Positions 50,151-58,505 of a DNA stretch of 64,000 nt are shown in pieces. Numbering within the stretch: position 1 is the stretch's first letter; every line of letters starts with the position of its first letter. A program made the position numbers and the translations under genes. Source of the stretch: Pseudoflavonifractor sp. An44 (GTDB lineage: Bacteria > Bacillota > Clostridia > Oscillospirales > Oscillospiraceae); contig NZ_NFIH01000011.1 in NCBI RefSeq assembly GCF_002161675.1, positions 31,517 to 95,516 on the forward strand, given 5' to 3'. The notes beneath the pieces are model-generated. The model saw only the letters and a program-made list of their open reading frames with translations. It was not told the DNA's origin and ran no database searches.

Positions 50151-52175
50151 TTATCGAATCTCATCCAGGGAGTCCAGATAGCCCTGGTTTTCCAGCACGT
50201 TGAGAATGGCGCGGCCATCCATGGTGCCCTCCATGATGCGGCGGGCCCGCACGGAGTCACCAATGTTGTACACCACGGTGTCGGTGCCGCCGAACTCCTG
50301 CTCCAGGGCCTCCAGAATAGGGTTGTTGGCCCGCATGCCCAGGCAGTTAAAGCCCAGGTCAAAGGTCAGCTCCTCAATGTTCCCCTCGGGAGTCTTGACC
50401 ACGAAGGCATTCTCCTTCACTTCCTGCAGAGCGGTATTCACATACTCCTTGACGCCGTAGGTGTCGTGGGTCTCCCGCATGGAGCACTTGGTGATGGGGT
50501 CGGCCATCATGCCAATCTGGGGCAGCATGTCCACAATGGAGCACTCAGCGCCTCGGGGAGCAAAATACTCCACCACATCCAGACCCACGGAGCCACCGCC
50601 CATGACCACCACTTTCTTGCCCTTGCAGGCTTCTTCGGGATACTTCCCGGCGTTCACATCGCGGATCATGTCAAAGATGGTAGACACATTTCCAGCGGCA
50701 ATATTCTCTTTCAGACCGGGAATGGGGGGCACCAGGGGCACAGAACCGGTGGCGTTGACCACCACGTCCGGCTTGAAGGTCTTGATCTTATCCAGGGTGG
50801 CCTCGGTGTTCAAGAACAGGTACAGGTTGGGCAGCTTGGCGGCCCGACGCTCCAGGTAGGTGGGAAAGTCCTTCATCCGGGACTTGCTGGGCAGATCAGA
50901 GATGAAGGAGGACAGACCGCCGATGTGGTCCTGCTTCTCCAGAACAAACACGTTGCACCCCACTTCAGCGGCAGTGCAGGCGGCCTCCATACCGGCAGTA
51001 CCAGCGCCCACTACCACAACATTGCAGTTCTTCTTCACCTTCAGCTTCTTGTATACGTCGCCCTCAGGCACAGCGGGGTTGACGGTGCAGCGGATGGGGC
51101 GGTTGACCCCGATGCGGTTGCCAGCACAGCCCACGTTGCAGGAGATGCACTTGCGCAGCATGTCCTCTTCCCCGTTCTTCACCTTGTTGACCCACTCGGG
51201 GTCAGCGATGAGGCCACGGCCCATGCCCACGATGTCCACGTCGCCGCTTTCCAGCACCTTCTCCACCACGGCGGGGTCCCGGTAGTTGCCAGCGTTGATG
51301 ACGGGCTTGCCAAACTTCTCCTTCACGGCTCGGGCCTGGTAAGCACGCCAGCCGTCAGGCAGGAAGTTGGAGTCGATCTGATACTGCAGAGAGGGATTCA
51401 GACCGCAGGACACGTCGTAAATGTCCACGAACTCGTCCAGGTATTCCAGATACTTCAGGGTGTCCTCCAGAGTGTTGCCACCGGGCACCCGCTCCTCGGC
51501 GGACACACGGACGATGATGGGGAACCAGGGCCCCACCTGGCGGCGCACTTCCTCCAGCACCATGCGGGGGAAGCGGAGACGGTTCTCCATGGAGCCGCCG
51601 AACTCGTCGGTTCTCTTGTTGTAGTAGGGGGAGATGAACTGGCTCATGAGGTAGGAGTGGCCGCAGTGGATCTCCACGGCGTCAAAGCCGATGGCCTGCA
51701 CACGCTTGGCCGCCTCTCCGTACTTTTTCACCGTGTGGAGAATCTCCTCACGGGTCATGGGACGGGGCACCTCTCCCCCCACCTTAGTGGGAATGTTGGA
51801 GGAGGACACCGTCTCCATCCCAGTTCGGGCAGAAGATGCGGAAGCGCCTGCATGGTTGATCTGGATGGCCACGGTGGCCCCGTTCTTGTGCAGGTTCTCC
51901 ACCAGCTGATAGTACCGGGGCATGAAGCTGTCGTGATCAATACGGATCTGGCTGGTGCCGTTGGAGCCCACGGGGTACTCCACATTGGCGTTCTCCAGGA
52001 TAATCAGGCCAACGCCGCCCTTTGCGCGCAAGGAATAGTAATTCATGTGACGGTTACTCATTTCGCCGCTGGTCTCACCATAGTTGGTGCCCATGGGAGT
52101 CATCGCAATGCGGTTGCGAATGGTCATCCTCTTCACCGTGATCGGTTCAAAGATTTTTGGATAGTGTGTTTTCAT
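50151..52175 (-). CDS. Old-yellow-enzyme-type Fe-S flavoenzyme (2,4-dienoyl-CoA reductase family)
   Basis: This 674-residue NAD(P)H:flavin oxidoreductase has an N-terminal FMN barrel (1-340, with EIHCGHSYLMSQFISPYYN at the catalytic loop), a [4Fe-4S] motif CISCNVGC with a fourth Cys 11 residues on (about 345-370), and C-terminal FAD/NAD domains (VVVVGAGTAGMEAACTAAEV and VVMGGGSVGLDVVEYFAP). Relatives reduce activated C=C bonds in enoyl-CoA, steroids or cyclic enones. It is the first gene of an operon with shikimate dehydrogenase, so a ring enone derived from dehydroshikimate is the suggested substrate. The ATG at 52175 follows GAGGAG. Confidence 0.88.
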   Translation of the reverse strand: MKTHYPKIFEPITVKRMTIRNRIAMTPMGTNYGETSGEMSNRHMNYYSLRAKGGVGLIILENANVEYPVGSNGTSQIRIDHDSFMPRYYQLVENLHKNGATVAIQINHAGASASSARTGMETVSSSNIPTKVGGEVPRPMTREEILHTVKKYGEAAKRVQAIGFDAVEIHCGHSYLMSQFISPYYNKRTDEFGGSMENRLRFPRMVLEEVRRQVGPWFPIIVRVSAEERVPGGNTLEDTLKYLEYLDEFVDIYDVSCGLNPSLQYQIDSNFLPDGWRAYQARAVKEKFGKPVINAGNYRDPAVVEKVLESGDVDIVGMGRGLIADPEWVNKVKNGEEDMLRKCISCNVGCAGNRIGVNRPIRCTVNPAVPEGDVYKKLKVKKNCNVVVVGAGTAGMEAACTAAEVGCNVFVLEKQDHIGGLSSFISDLPSKSRMKDFPTYLERRAAKLPNLYLFLNTEATLDKIKTFKPDVVVNATGSVPLVPPIPGLKENIAAGNVSTIFDMIRDVNAGKYPEEACKGKKVVVMGGGSVGLDVVEYFAPRGAECSIVDMLPQIGMMADPITKCSMRETHDTYGVKEYVNTALQEVKENAFVVKTPEGNIEELTFDLGFNCLGMRANNPILEALEQEFGGTDTVVYNIGDSVRARRIMEGTMDGRAILNVLENQGYLDSLDEIR

Positions 52176-52206
52176 GAATCTTCTCCTCGTTTGTTTTTCG
52201 CACAAG

Positions 52207-52226
52207 GTGTTTCTTCTGTTTGTGAC
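52207..52226. repeat. 20-bp regulatory repeat, copy 1
   Basis: The sequence gtgtttcttctgtttgtgac occurs in the leader of the OYE gene, starting about at the predicted transcription start. A near-identical copy (19 of 20) is found at 53375-53394 ahead of the MFS gene. It probably marks a common regulator site. Confidence 0.6.
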
Positions 52227-52232
52227 ACACTC

Positions 52233-52260
52233 ATTATAGCCTTCGCAACCAATAAATCAA
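52233..52260 (-). promoter_or_regulatory. Promoter of the OYE-shikimate dehydrogenase operon
   Basis: On the minus strand, TTGATT (52255-52260) and TATAAT (52233-52238) are 16 bp apart. The AT-rich stretch upstream to 52306 may hold a LysR site. Confidence 0.6.
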
Positions 52261-52306
52261 AATACATTTTTCGTGCAAATTCGATGCATTCAAGCTATCA
52301 ATATAG

Positions 52307-53194
52307 TTAGAGCCGCTCCACAGCCCCCTGCTCCTTCATATATTCCACGAATCGCTTGACCACCGGGAGCTGGTAGCGGTCCCGCATCCAGAACATATAG
52401 ACCCGGTGCTCCAGCTCCATATCATAGAGGCGGTGGATGTTCACCCGCTGGGGGTCGATCTCCTGAATGTCGGGGACTAGGGCGATGCCGAAGTCCTCGC
52501 TGACCATGGCCACAATGGAGTGCTCGTCGGGGCACTCCACGGCGATGTTGGGCTGAAACGCCAGGCGGCGGTAGAGCTGCTGGGTGTAGTTGCCCAGCCA
52601 GGACTCCCGGTCATATCCGATGACGGGATAGTTTTGCAGCTCGTACACCGACACCATCTCTTTCCCCTCCAGTTGGTGCCCTTTGGGCGTGATTAAGACG
52701 ATCTCTGCCGACAAAATCTGAAAGTAATCCATCTCCTCCCGGTCGATGTAGCCCCCAAAGCCCACATCCAGCTCGCCGGACTTCACCTTCTGATGGATGG
52801 CCGCCGTGTGGTTCTGATAGAAGTTAAAGGTGACGTTGCGGTTCTCCTCCCGGAGGAGAAAGCTTCTCACACTGTGGGGGATATAGTGGCTGGCCAGCGG
52901 GAACACATAGCCAATGTCAATCTTGCCGCCGCCGCTGGCAATCTCCTGCATCTTGCTCTTGGCCACCCGGCAGTCCTCCAAAATCCGGTCCACGTATTCT
53001 AGAAAAATATGCCCGCCCTTGGTCAGGTGTACCCCCCGTCCGCTCTTTTCAAAGAGTGGCACTTGCAGCTCCTCTTCCAGGGCGGCAATGGAGCGGCTGA
53101 GAGAGGGCTGGGAAATGTACAGCTCTTCCGCCGCCTTTCGGTAATTTTCATACTTGGCCACCGTCTGAAAGTGGTACAGTTGGTTGAATGTCAT
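52307..53194 (-). CDS. LysR family transcriptional regulator
   Basis: This 295-residue regulator has the winged HTH at residues 1-60 (FQTVAKYENYRKAAEELYISQPSLSRSI) and a periplasmic-binding-like effector domain (90-290). It sits between the two halves of the shikimate/quinate island and is divergent from the MFS gene, so it probably activates one or both units. LysR effectors are often substrates of the pathway. Confidence 0.93.
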   Translation of the reverse strand: MTFNQLYHFQTVAKYENYRKAAEELYISQPSLSRSIAALEEELQVPLFEKSGRGVHLTKGGHIFLEYVDRILEDCRVAKSKMQEIASGGGKIDIGYVFPLASHYIPHSVRSFLLREENRNVTFNFYQNHTAAIHQKVKSGELDVGFGGYIDREEMDYFQILSAEIVLITPKGHQLEGKEMVSVYELQNYPVIGYDRESWLGNYTQQLYRRLAFQPNIAVECPDEHSIVAMVSEDFGIALVPDIQEIDPQRVNIHRLYDMELEHRVYMFWMRDRYQLPVVKRFVEYMKEQGAVERL

Positions 53195-53374
53195 AACGTG
53201 TCTCCTTCCTCCATGTTTCTCCCAAACTCATTCATAATTTCCAGTTAAACTGATTATACCACTTTCATAGCGTATATGCATCATTTTTCGTCGTTATTGG
53301 CATTGGAATTTTTAGACGGAAACCGATAAAATTTTATACGTAAGTGATCGTTATTTTTTTAACGACTGCGCAAC

Positions 53375-53394
53375 GTGTTTCTTATGTTTGTGAC
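53375..53394. repeat. 20-bp regulatory repeat, copy 2
   Basis: The sequence gtgtttcttatgtttgtgac lies about 50 nt ahead of the MFS start codon and matches 52207-52226 in 19 of 20 positions, on the same strand. The whole gap 53195-53443 also contains AT-rich sequence with a weak promoter candidate (ttagac at 53315-53320 with tatacg 17 bp further). Confidence 0.6.
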
Positions 53395-53443
53395 GGAATA
53401 TAGGACACTGACTTGGAAAAGACTCAAAGGAGAGAACAACAGT

Positions 53444-54661
53444 ATGAACAAGAAGTACCTCCCCAGCGCCCTCATCCTGTACCTGAACTACTTCCTGCAC
53501 GGTGTGGGATGCTCCATCCTGGGACAAGCTGTCATCAAAGAGGCTCTGGCTGGCAGCTGGAACGTGACCGCCATGGCCATCACCGCCATTTCCGCCGCCC
53601 TGGGTCTGGGCCGACTCATCGCCCTGCCCTTCGCCGGTCCTCTGTCCGATAAGCTGGGCCGCCGCATCTCCTGTGTCATCGGCGGCGCTTCCTATGCCAT
53701 CTACCTCATCGGTCTGGCTCTGGCCTTCAACGCCGGCACCAACGGCGGCTATCAGATCGCCTATGTGTGCGCCATCCTGGGCGGCGTGGCCAACTCCTTC
53801 CTGGACACCGGCATCTACCCCGCTGTGGGTGAGGTGTTCTATGCTGCTCCCGGCGTCGCCACCATGGGCATCAAGTTCTTCATCTCCATCTCCCAGATGC
53901 TCCTGCCCTTCGCTCTGGGCGCTACCGTGGCCACCACTGCTGCTGGCCTGACTTCCTACAACACCCTGTTCTACATCTGCGGCATCTGCTACATCGTGCT
54001 GGCCGTGCTCATCCTCTTCGCTCCCCTGCCCGACTCCGATGCCAAGAAGGAGAAGAAGGAGGGCCTCATCCAGAGCCTGAAGACCACCCGCTTCTCCGTG
54101 GAGTCCATCGCCATGATTCTCATCGGCTTCACCTGCACCGGCACCTTCCAGCTGTGGCTCAACTGCGCTCAGAACTTCGCCAAGGAAGTTGTGGGCTGGG
54201 CTGATCCCTCCATCATGCAGACCTACTACTCCGTGGGCACCATGCTGGCCCTGATTGTCACCGCCCTGCTCACCCGTAAGATCAAGGACGTGCGCTTCAT
54301 TATGGTCTACCCCGTTATCTGCCTGGCTGCTCTGATTCTGGTACTGGTGACCAAGACCCAGACCATGTGCATCGTGGGCGCCTTCGCCATTGGCTGGGCC
54401 GGCGCCGGCGGCCTGCTCCAGATCGTCACCGCCGTGTGCAACATGCTCTTCCCCAAGATCAAGGGCACCGTCACCGCTCTGGTGATGATCGCCTCCTCTC
54501 TGTGCAACTACACCATTCTCACCGCCGCCGCCAACATGACCCCCTCCGGCGTGATGACCATGAACATCGTCCTCACCCTCATCGGCGTGCTCCTGGGCCT
54601 GTTCGTGAATTTCCGCTACACCAAGATGGTTTCTCTTGCATTTGAGCAGAAAAACAGCTAA
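53444..54661 (+). CDS. MFS transporter, candidate quinate/shikimate or dicarboxylate carrier
   Basis: This is a 405-residue protein with twelve membrane helices. The motif A between helices 2 and 3 reads AGPLSDKLGRR. No family-specific substrate motif can be named. The context (type I dehydroquinase, TRAP transporter, shikimate dehydrogenase) suggests an aromatic precursor acid as substrate. Codon use is highly biased to GC-ending codons, as in well expressed genes. The ATG at 53444 follows AAAGGAG. Confidence 0.88.
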   Translation: MNKKYLPSALILYLNYFLHGVGCSILGQAVIKEALAGSWNVTAMAITAISAALGLGRLIALPFAGPLSDKLGRRISCVIGGASYAIYLIGLALAFNAGTNGGYQIAYVCAILGGVANSFLDTGIYPAVGEVFYAAPGVATMGIKFFISISQMLLPFALGATVATTAAGLTSYNTLFYICGICYIVLAVLILFAPLPDSDAKKEKKEGLIQSLKTTRFSVESIAMILIGFTCTGTFQLWLNCAQNFAKEVVGWADPSIMQTYYSVGTMLALIVTALLTRKIKDVRFIMVYPVICLAALILVLVTKTQTMCIVGAFAIGWAGAGGLLQIVTAVCNMLFPKIKGTVTALVMIASSLCNYTILTAAANMTPSGVMTMNIVLTLIGVLLGLFVNFRYTKMVSLAFEQKNS

Positions 54662-54705
54662 TCTATACACAATATCAATTTCAGGTTGAAGATAGGAGCT
54701 TTGCT

Positions 54706-55467
54706 ATGAATACTGTTCGCGTGAGAAATGTTGAGATTGGAACTGGAATTCCCAAGATTTGTGTGCCCATCGTGGGCGTGACCAAAGAGGACATCCTCGC
54801 CGAGGCCAAGACCTTCGACTCCATCCCTGTGGATGTGGTGGAGTGGCGTGTGGACTGGTTCGAGGGCGTGTTCGACTTCTCCCAGGTGCTGGACGTGCTC
54901 CAGGGCCTGCGGGAGGCCCTGGGCGAGATTCCCCTGCTGTTCACCTTCCGCACCTCCAAGGAGGGCGGCGAGAAGGCCATTGAGCCCCAGGCCTATGCTC
55001 AGCTGAACATCCAGGCCGCCCAGTCCGGGTATGTGGACCTGGTGGACGTGGAGGCCTTCACCGGCGACGAGATTGTCAAGACCATCATTGACGGCGCCCA
55101 CGCCGCCGGGGTGAAGGTGGTGGCCTCCAACCACGACTTCTCCAAGACCCCCGACCAGGCCGACATCGTGGGCCGTCTGCGCAAGATGCAGGACCTGGGT
55201 GCCGACATTCCCAAGATCGCCGTGATGCCCCAGAACAAGAAGGACGTGCTCACCCTGCTGGCCGCCACCGAGGAGATGGCCACCCAGTACGCCGACCGCC
55301 CCATCATCACCATGTCCATGTCCAGCACCGGCGTCATCAGCCGCCTGTGCGGCGAGGTGTTCGGCTCCGCCCTCACCTTCGGCGCTGCCAAGAAGGCCTC
55401 TGCCCCCGGTCAGATGGGCGTCAACGACCTGAGCACCGTCCTCACCCTGCTCCACGGCGCTCTGTAA
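54706..55467 (+). CDS. aroD: Type I 3-dehydroquinate dehydratase
   Basis: This 253-residue enzyme interconverts 3-dehydroquinate and 3-dehydroshikimate through a Schiff base. The catalytic His is in VVASNHDFSKTP and the Lys in DIPKIAVMPQNKKD. VVEWRVDWFEG near residue 45 contains the usual substrate-binding Glu/Arg pair. Location behind a carrier gene and ahead of TRAP genes implies a catabolic role in quinate use. The strong codon bias matches the MFS gene. Confidence 0.95.
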   Translation: MNTVRVRNVEIGTGIPKICVPIVGVTKEDILAEAKTFDSIPVDVVEWRVDWFEGVFDFSQVLDVLQGLREALGEIPLLFTFRTSKEGGEKAIEPQAYAQLNIQAAQSGYVDLVDVEAFTGDEIVKTIIDGAHAAGVKVVASNHDFSKTPDQADIVGRLRKMQDLGADIPKIAVMPQNKKDVLTLLAATEEMATQYADRPIITMSMSSTGVISRLCGEVFGSALTFGAAKKASAPGQMGVNDLSTVLTLLHGAL

Positions 55468-55498
55468 TTCAAACCTGATACAGTGAGGAAGAAGGTCT

Positions 55499-56092
55499 AT
55501 GAGAAAAGCGATTCGTTGGCTTGATGCAAACCTGGAAGAGTTTGTCCTGGTCATCCTTCTGGTGGCCATGACGGTCATCATGGGGGTACAGGTGTTCTGC
55601 CGGTACGCCCTGGGGATGTCCCTGTCCTGGTCCGAGGAGGTGACCCGTTATCTCTTCATCTGGTGCGGATTCATCAGCGTCAGCTATTGCAGCAAGAAGT
55701 GCCTGTCCATCAAGATCGAGCAGTTCGTCGCTGCCTTCTCCCGCCGGGTCAAAGCCGCCATCAAGGTGGTCAACCACACCTGCGAGCTGATCTTCTTCCT
55801 CTTTCTGCTCCCTGCCGCCTACTCCTATATGATGTCTGCGGTGGTCAGCGGCCAGGTCTCTCCGGCCTGTTCTATTCCCATGTACTACGTACAGGCCGCC
55901 CCCTTTGTCTCCTTTGTGCTGGTGAGCTTCCGCATTCTCCAGCGCTGGGTCATTGAGTTCCAGGTGGCCCGGGGAAAGCCGGTATACGACCCGGCCCACC
56001 CCGAGCGCAACACCCCGGAGTCCTTTATTGAGGCCAACACCGAGGCAGGGGATGAAAACCACTACAAACACACGGATAAGGAGGATGGATAA
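55499..56092 (+). CDS. TRAP transporter small permease (DctQ type)
   Basis: This is a 197-residue membrane protein with four helices. The family signature is FCRYALGMSLSWSEEVTRYLFIW (split here for clarity: WSEEVTRYLFIW). It precedes the large permease directly and with it forms a sodium-coupled organic acid importer. An RBS of GAGGAAGAAGG precedes the ATG. Confidence 0.93.
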   Translation: MRKAIRWLDANLEEFVLVILLVAMTVIMGVQVFCRYALGMSLSWSEEVTRYLFIWCGFISVSYCSKKCLSIKIEQFVAAFSRRVKAAIKVVNHTCELIFFLFLLPAAYSYMMSAVVSGQVSPACSIPMYYVQAAPFVSFVLVSFRILQRWVIEFQVARGKPVYDPAHPERNTPESFIEANTEAGDENHYKHTDKEDG

Positions 56093-57379
56093 ATGGTCGC
56101 ACTGCTGTTTTTGATTTTCATCATCTGCTTGGTCATTGCCATCCCTGTGTCCATCTCCCTGGGCATTGCATCCGCGCTGCCCGTTGTGTTTGACCCCTCC
56201 TTTACGGTGAGCGCCAAGTTCCTCATCCGCTCCATGTTCAGCGGTCTGGACTCCTTTCCCCTGCTGGCCGTGCCCATGTTCGTGCTGTCCGGCATCATCA
56301 TGGCCAAAGGCGGCATCTCCCGAAAACTGTTTGACGTGTTCACCTACTTTTTGGGCAACCGCACCGCAGGCATGCCCTGTGCGGTGATTGTCACCTGCCT
56401 CTTTTACGGGGCCATCTCCGGCTCCGCCCCAGCCACCGTGGCGGCAGTGGGCAGCATGACCATCCCCATCCTCACCTCCCTGGGCTATGACGTCACCTTC
56501 TCCACCGCCATTGTGGCGGTGGCAGGTGGCCTGGGGGTCATCATCCCCCCCAGCATTCCCTTTATCATGTATGGCATGGCCTCGGGGGCCTCAGTGAGCG
56601 ACCTGTTCTTGGCTGGCATTATCCCCGGCCTCATGATCGGTCTGCTGCTCATGTGCTACTCCGTGTTCTACTGCCGGAAGCACGGCGAGGACAAGGTGAA
56701 AATCCGCGCCGCCGTGGGGCAACTCCACCAAAAGGGTCTGTTCCGGGTCCTGCGAGAGAGCTTCTTTGCCATTCTCAGCCCCATCATCATCCTGGGCTGC
56801 ATCTACACCGGCGTAGCCTCTCCCACAGAGGCCGCTGTGATCTCGGTGTTTTACGCCCTGTTCATCAGCCTGGTGGTGTATCGCACCATCCGCATCCGGG
56901 ACATCTGGAGTATTTTGCAGGAGTCCATCCGCACCTTTACCCCCATTCTCTTCATTCTGGCCACCTCCACCGCGTTCTCCCGGGTATTGACTCTGATGGA
57001 GGTGCCTCAGACGGTGAGTGACTTCATCAGCACCCATTTCCACAGCCCTGTGGTGGTACTGTTGGTCATCAACCTGTTCCTGCTCATTGTGGGTATGGTC
57101 ATGGACACCACCCCCGCCATTCTGATTCTCACCCCCATCCTCCTGCCCGTGGTGCAGGCCTTTGGTATGAATCCCATTCAGTTCGGCGTGGTCATGGTGG
57201 TCAACCTGGCCATCGGGTTTGTCACGCCTCCCGTTGGCGTCAACCTCTTTGTGGCCAGCTCGCTGACGGACTTGCCGGTGATGTCCATCGCCAAAAAGTC
57301 GCTGCCTATGATCATCTACTTCCTGGTGGCGCTACTGCTTATCACCTATATCCCCGCCCTTTCCCTGGCCCTCATCTGA
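56093..57379 (+). CDS. TRAP transporter large permease (DctM type)
   Basis: This 428-residue protein has about twelve helices and typical motifs, including YGAISGSAPATVAAVGSM, LGVIIPPSIPFIMYG and MVVNLAIGFVTPPVGVNLFV. It starts directly after the small permease stop codon. It belongs to the complete TRAP system. Confidence 0.95.
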   Translation: MVALLFLIFIICLVIAIPVSISLGIASALPVVFDPSFTVSAKFLIRSMFSGLDSFPLLAVPMFVLSGIIMAKGGISRKLFDVFTYFLGNRTAGMPCAVIVTCLFYGAISGSAPATVAAVGSMTIPILTSLGYDVTFSTAIVAVAGGLGVIIPPSIPFIMYGMASGASVSDLFLAGIIPGLMIGLLLMCYSVFYCRKHGEDKVKIRAAVGQLHQKGLFRVLRESFFAILSPIIILGCIYTGVASPTEAAVISVFYALFISLVVYRTIRIRDIWSILQESIRTFTPILFILATSTAFSRVLTLMEVPQTVSDFISTHFHSPVVVLLVINLFLLIVGMVMDTTPAILILTPILLPVVQAFGMNPIQFGVVMVVNLAIGFVTPPVGVNLFVASSLTDLPVMSIAKKSLPMIIYFLVALLLITYIPALSLALI

Positions 57380-57400
57380 CACAACGGAGGAGAAATCGGT

Positions 57401-58408
57401 ATGAAATCGTTGAAATTCAGACGCCACTTGCTGGCCGCCGTCCTGTCAGGAGCCACGTGCCTCTCCCTGTTTCTGTCCGGGTGCACCGGAGAGCGGGACA
57501 CCCGTCCGGTGTGGGTGTTGGCCACTGCCAGCCCCGAGGACACTGTAACCCAGCTGTTTGCTGAGCGGTTTGCTCAGGAAGTGGAGGAGCTCAGCGGCGG
57601 AGAGATTCTCATCAAGGTCTACCCCAACTCCACGTTGGGGGGAGACCGGGAGCTGCTGGAGAGCTGCTACGATGGGGACATCCCCTTTCTGGTGCAGAAC
57701 ACCGCCCCGCAGGTCACCTTCATGTCCGACCTAGCCGTGTTTGACCTGCCCTGTGTGTTCGACTCTCTGGACGACTGCCGGGCCAAGCTGGACGACCCTG
57801 ACTTCTATCAGTCGGTATGCGATGTGTACACCCAGGGGGGCTATCACCTGCTGGGCATGGCAGACCAGGGCTTCCGGGTCATGAGCACCAACCGGGCAGT
57901 GTACAGCCTGGACGACTTCAAAGGACAGAAAATCCGCACCATGGAAAATCCCTACCACCTGGATTTCTGGCAGGCCCTGGGCGCCAAACCCACCCCCATG
58001 AGCTTCAGCGAGGTGTATATCGGCCTCCAGCAGCACACCATTGACGCCCAGGAGAATCCCTATGAGGTCATCGTCTCCAATCGGCTGTACGAGCAGCAGG
58101 ACTATATTGTAGAGACCAACCACCTCCCCCACCTCATCTCCCTGATCGTCAACGACCAGCTGTTCCAGAGCTTCTCGGAAGAGGACCAGGCGATTCTCAC
58201 CCAGGCGGCACAGACCGCCACCCAGTACGCCCGGGAGCAGTCGGACGCCCGTATCTCCCAGCGCATTGACGTCATCGAGGAGAGCGGCACCCAGATCATC
58301 ACCCTCTCCCAGGAACTTCGGGATGAGATTCGAGCGCGGTGCCAAGGGGTATACGATGCCATTGAACAGGCCATTTCCCCGGAGCTGTATCAAGGGTACA
58401 CCCAATAA
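57401..58408 (+). CDS. TRAP transporter substrate-binding lipoprotein (DctP type)
   Basis: This 335-residue extracytoplasmic protein has a signal peptide with lipobox FLSGC (about Cys27). The DctP-type pattern is clear: LGGDRELLESCYDGDIPFLV, FDLPCVFDSL, FKGQKIRTMENPYHLDFW, and the conserved Arg and PTPMSFSEVYIGLQQ. A carboxylate ligand is expected because of the conserved Arg. In this context, a plant-derived acid such as quinate or shikimate is likely. The lipid anchor suits a Gram-positive cell. Confidence 0.93.
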   Translation: MKSLKFRRHLLAAVLSGATCLSLFLSGCTGERDTRPVWVLATASPEDTVTQLFAERFAQEVEELSGGEILIKVYPNSTLGGDRELLESCYDGDIPFLVQNTAPQVTFMSDLAVFDLPCVFDSLDDCRAKLDDPDFYQSVCDVYTQGGYHLLGMADQGFRVMSTNRAVYSLDDFKGQKIRTMENPYHLDFWQALGAKPTPMSFSEVYIGLQQHTIDAQENPYEVIVSNRLYEQQDYIVETNHLPHLISLIVNDQLFQSFSEEDQAILTQAAQTATQYAREQSDARISQRIDVIEESGTQIITLSQELRDEIRARCQGVYDAIEQAISPELYQGYTQ

Positions 58409-58417
58409 AGAAAAAAC

Positions 58418-58455
58418 GCCCCACAGGGTCGGCTTGCATAGCCTCCCTGTGGGGC
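58418..58455. terminator. Bidirectional terminator between TRAP operon and GH97 gene
   Basis: A perfect 11-bp stem (58418-58428 with 58445-58455) has AATTCTTTT on the plus side and GTTTTTTC on the minus side. A second GC-rich hairpin at 58470-58497 lies next to it. Confidence 0.85.
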
Positions 58456-58505
58456 AATTCTTTTACGCTGGAGCCCCGGCCAAATGGCCGGGGCTCCAAT
58501 CTTCA

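Noticed and set aside
49092..52310. Long plus-strand open frame opposite the flavoenzyme and shikimate dehydrogenase genes
   Set aside because: It spans two real genes and their gap, has no domain, and is an antisense artefact.
49233..55467. Treating aroE and aroD here as ordinary biosynthetic shikimate pathway genes
   Set aside because: They lie in separate units with transporters, a LysR regulator and a reductive flavoenzyme, and no aroA, aroB, aroC or aroK is present. Biosynthesis cannot be fully excluded without the rest of the genome.
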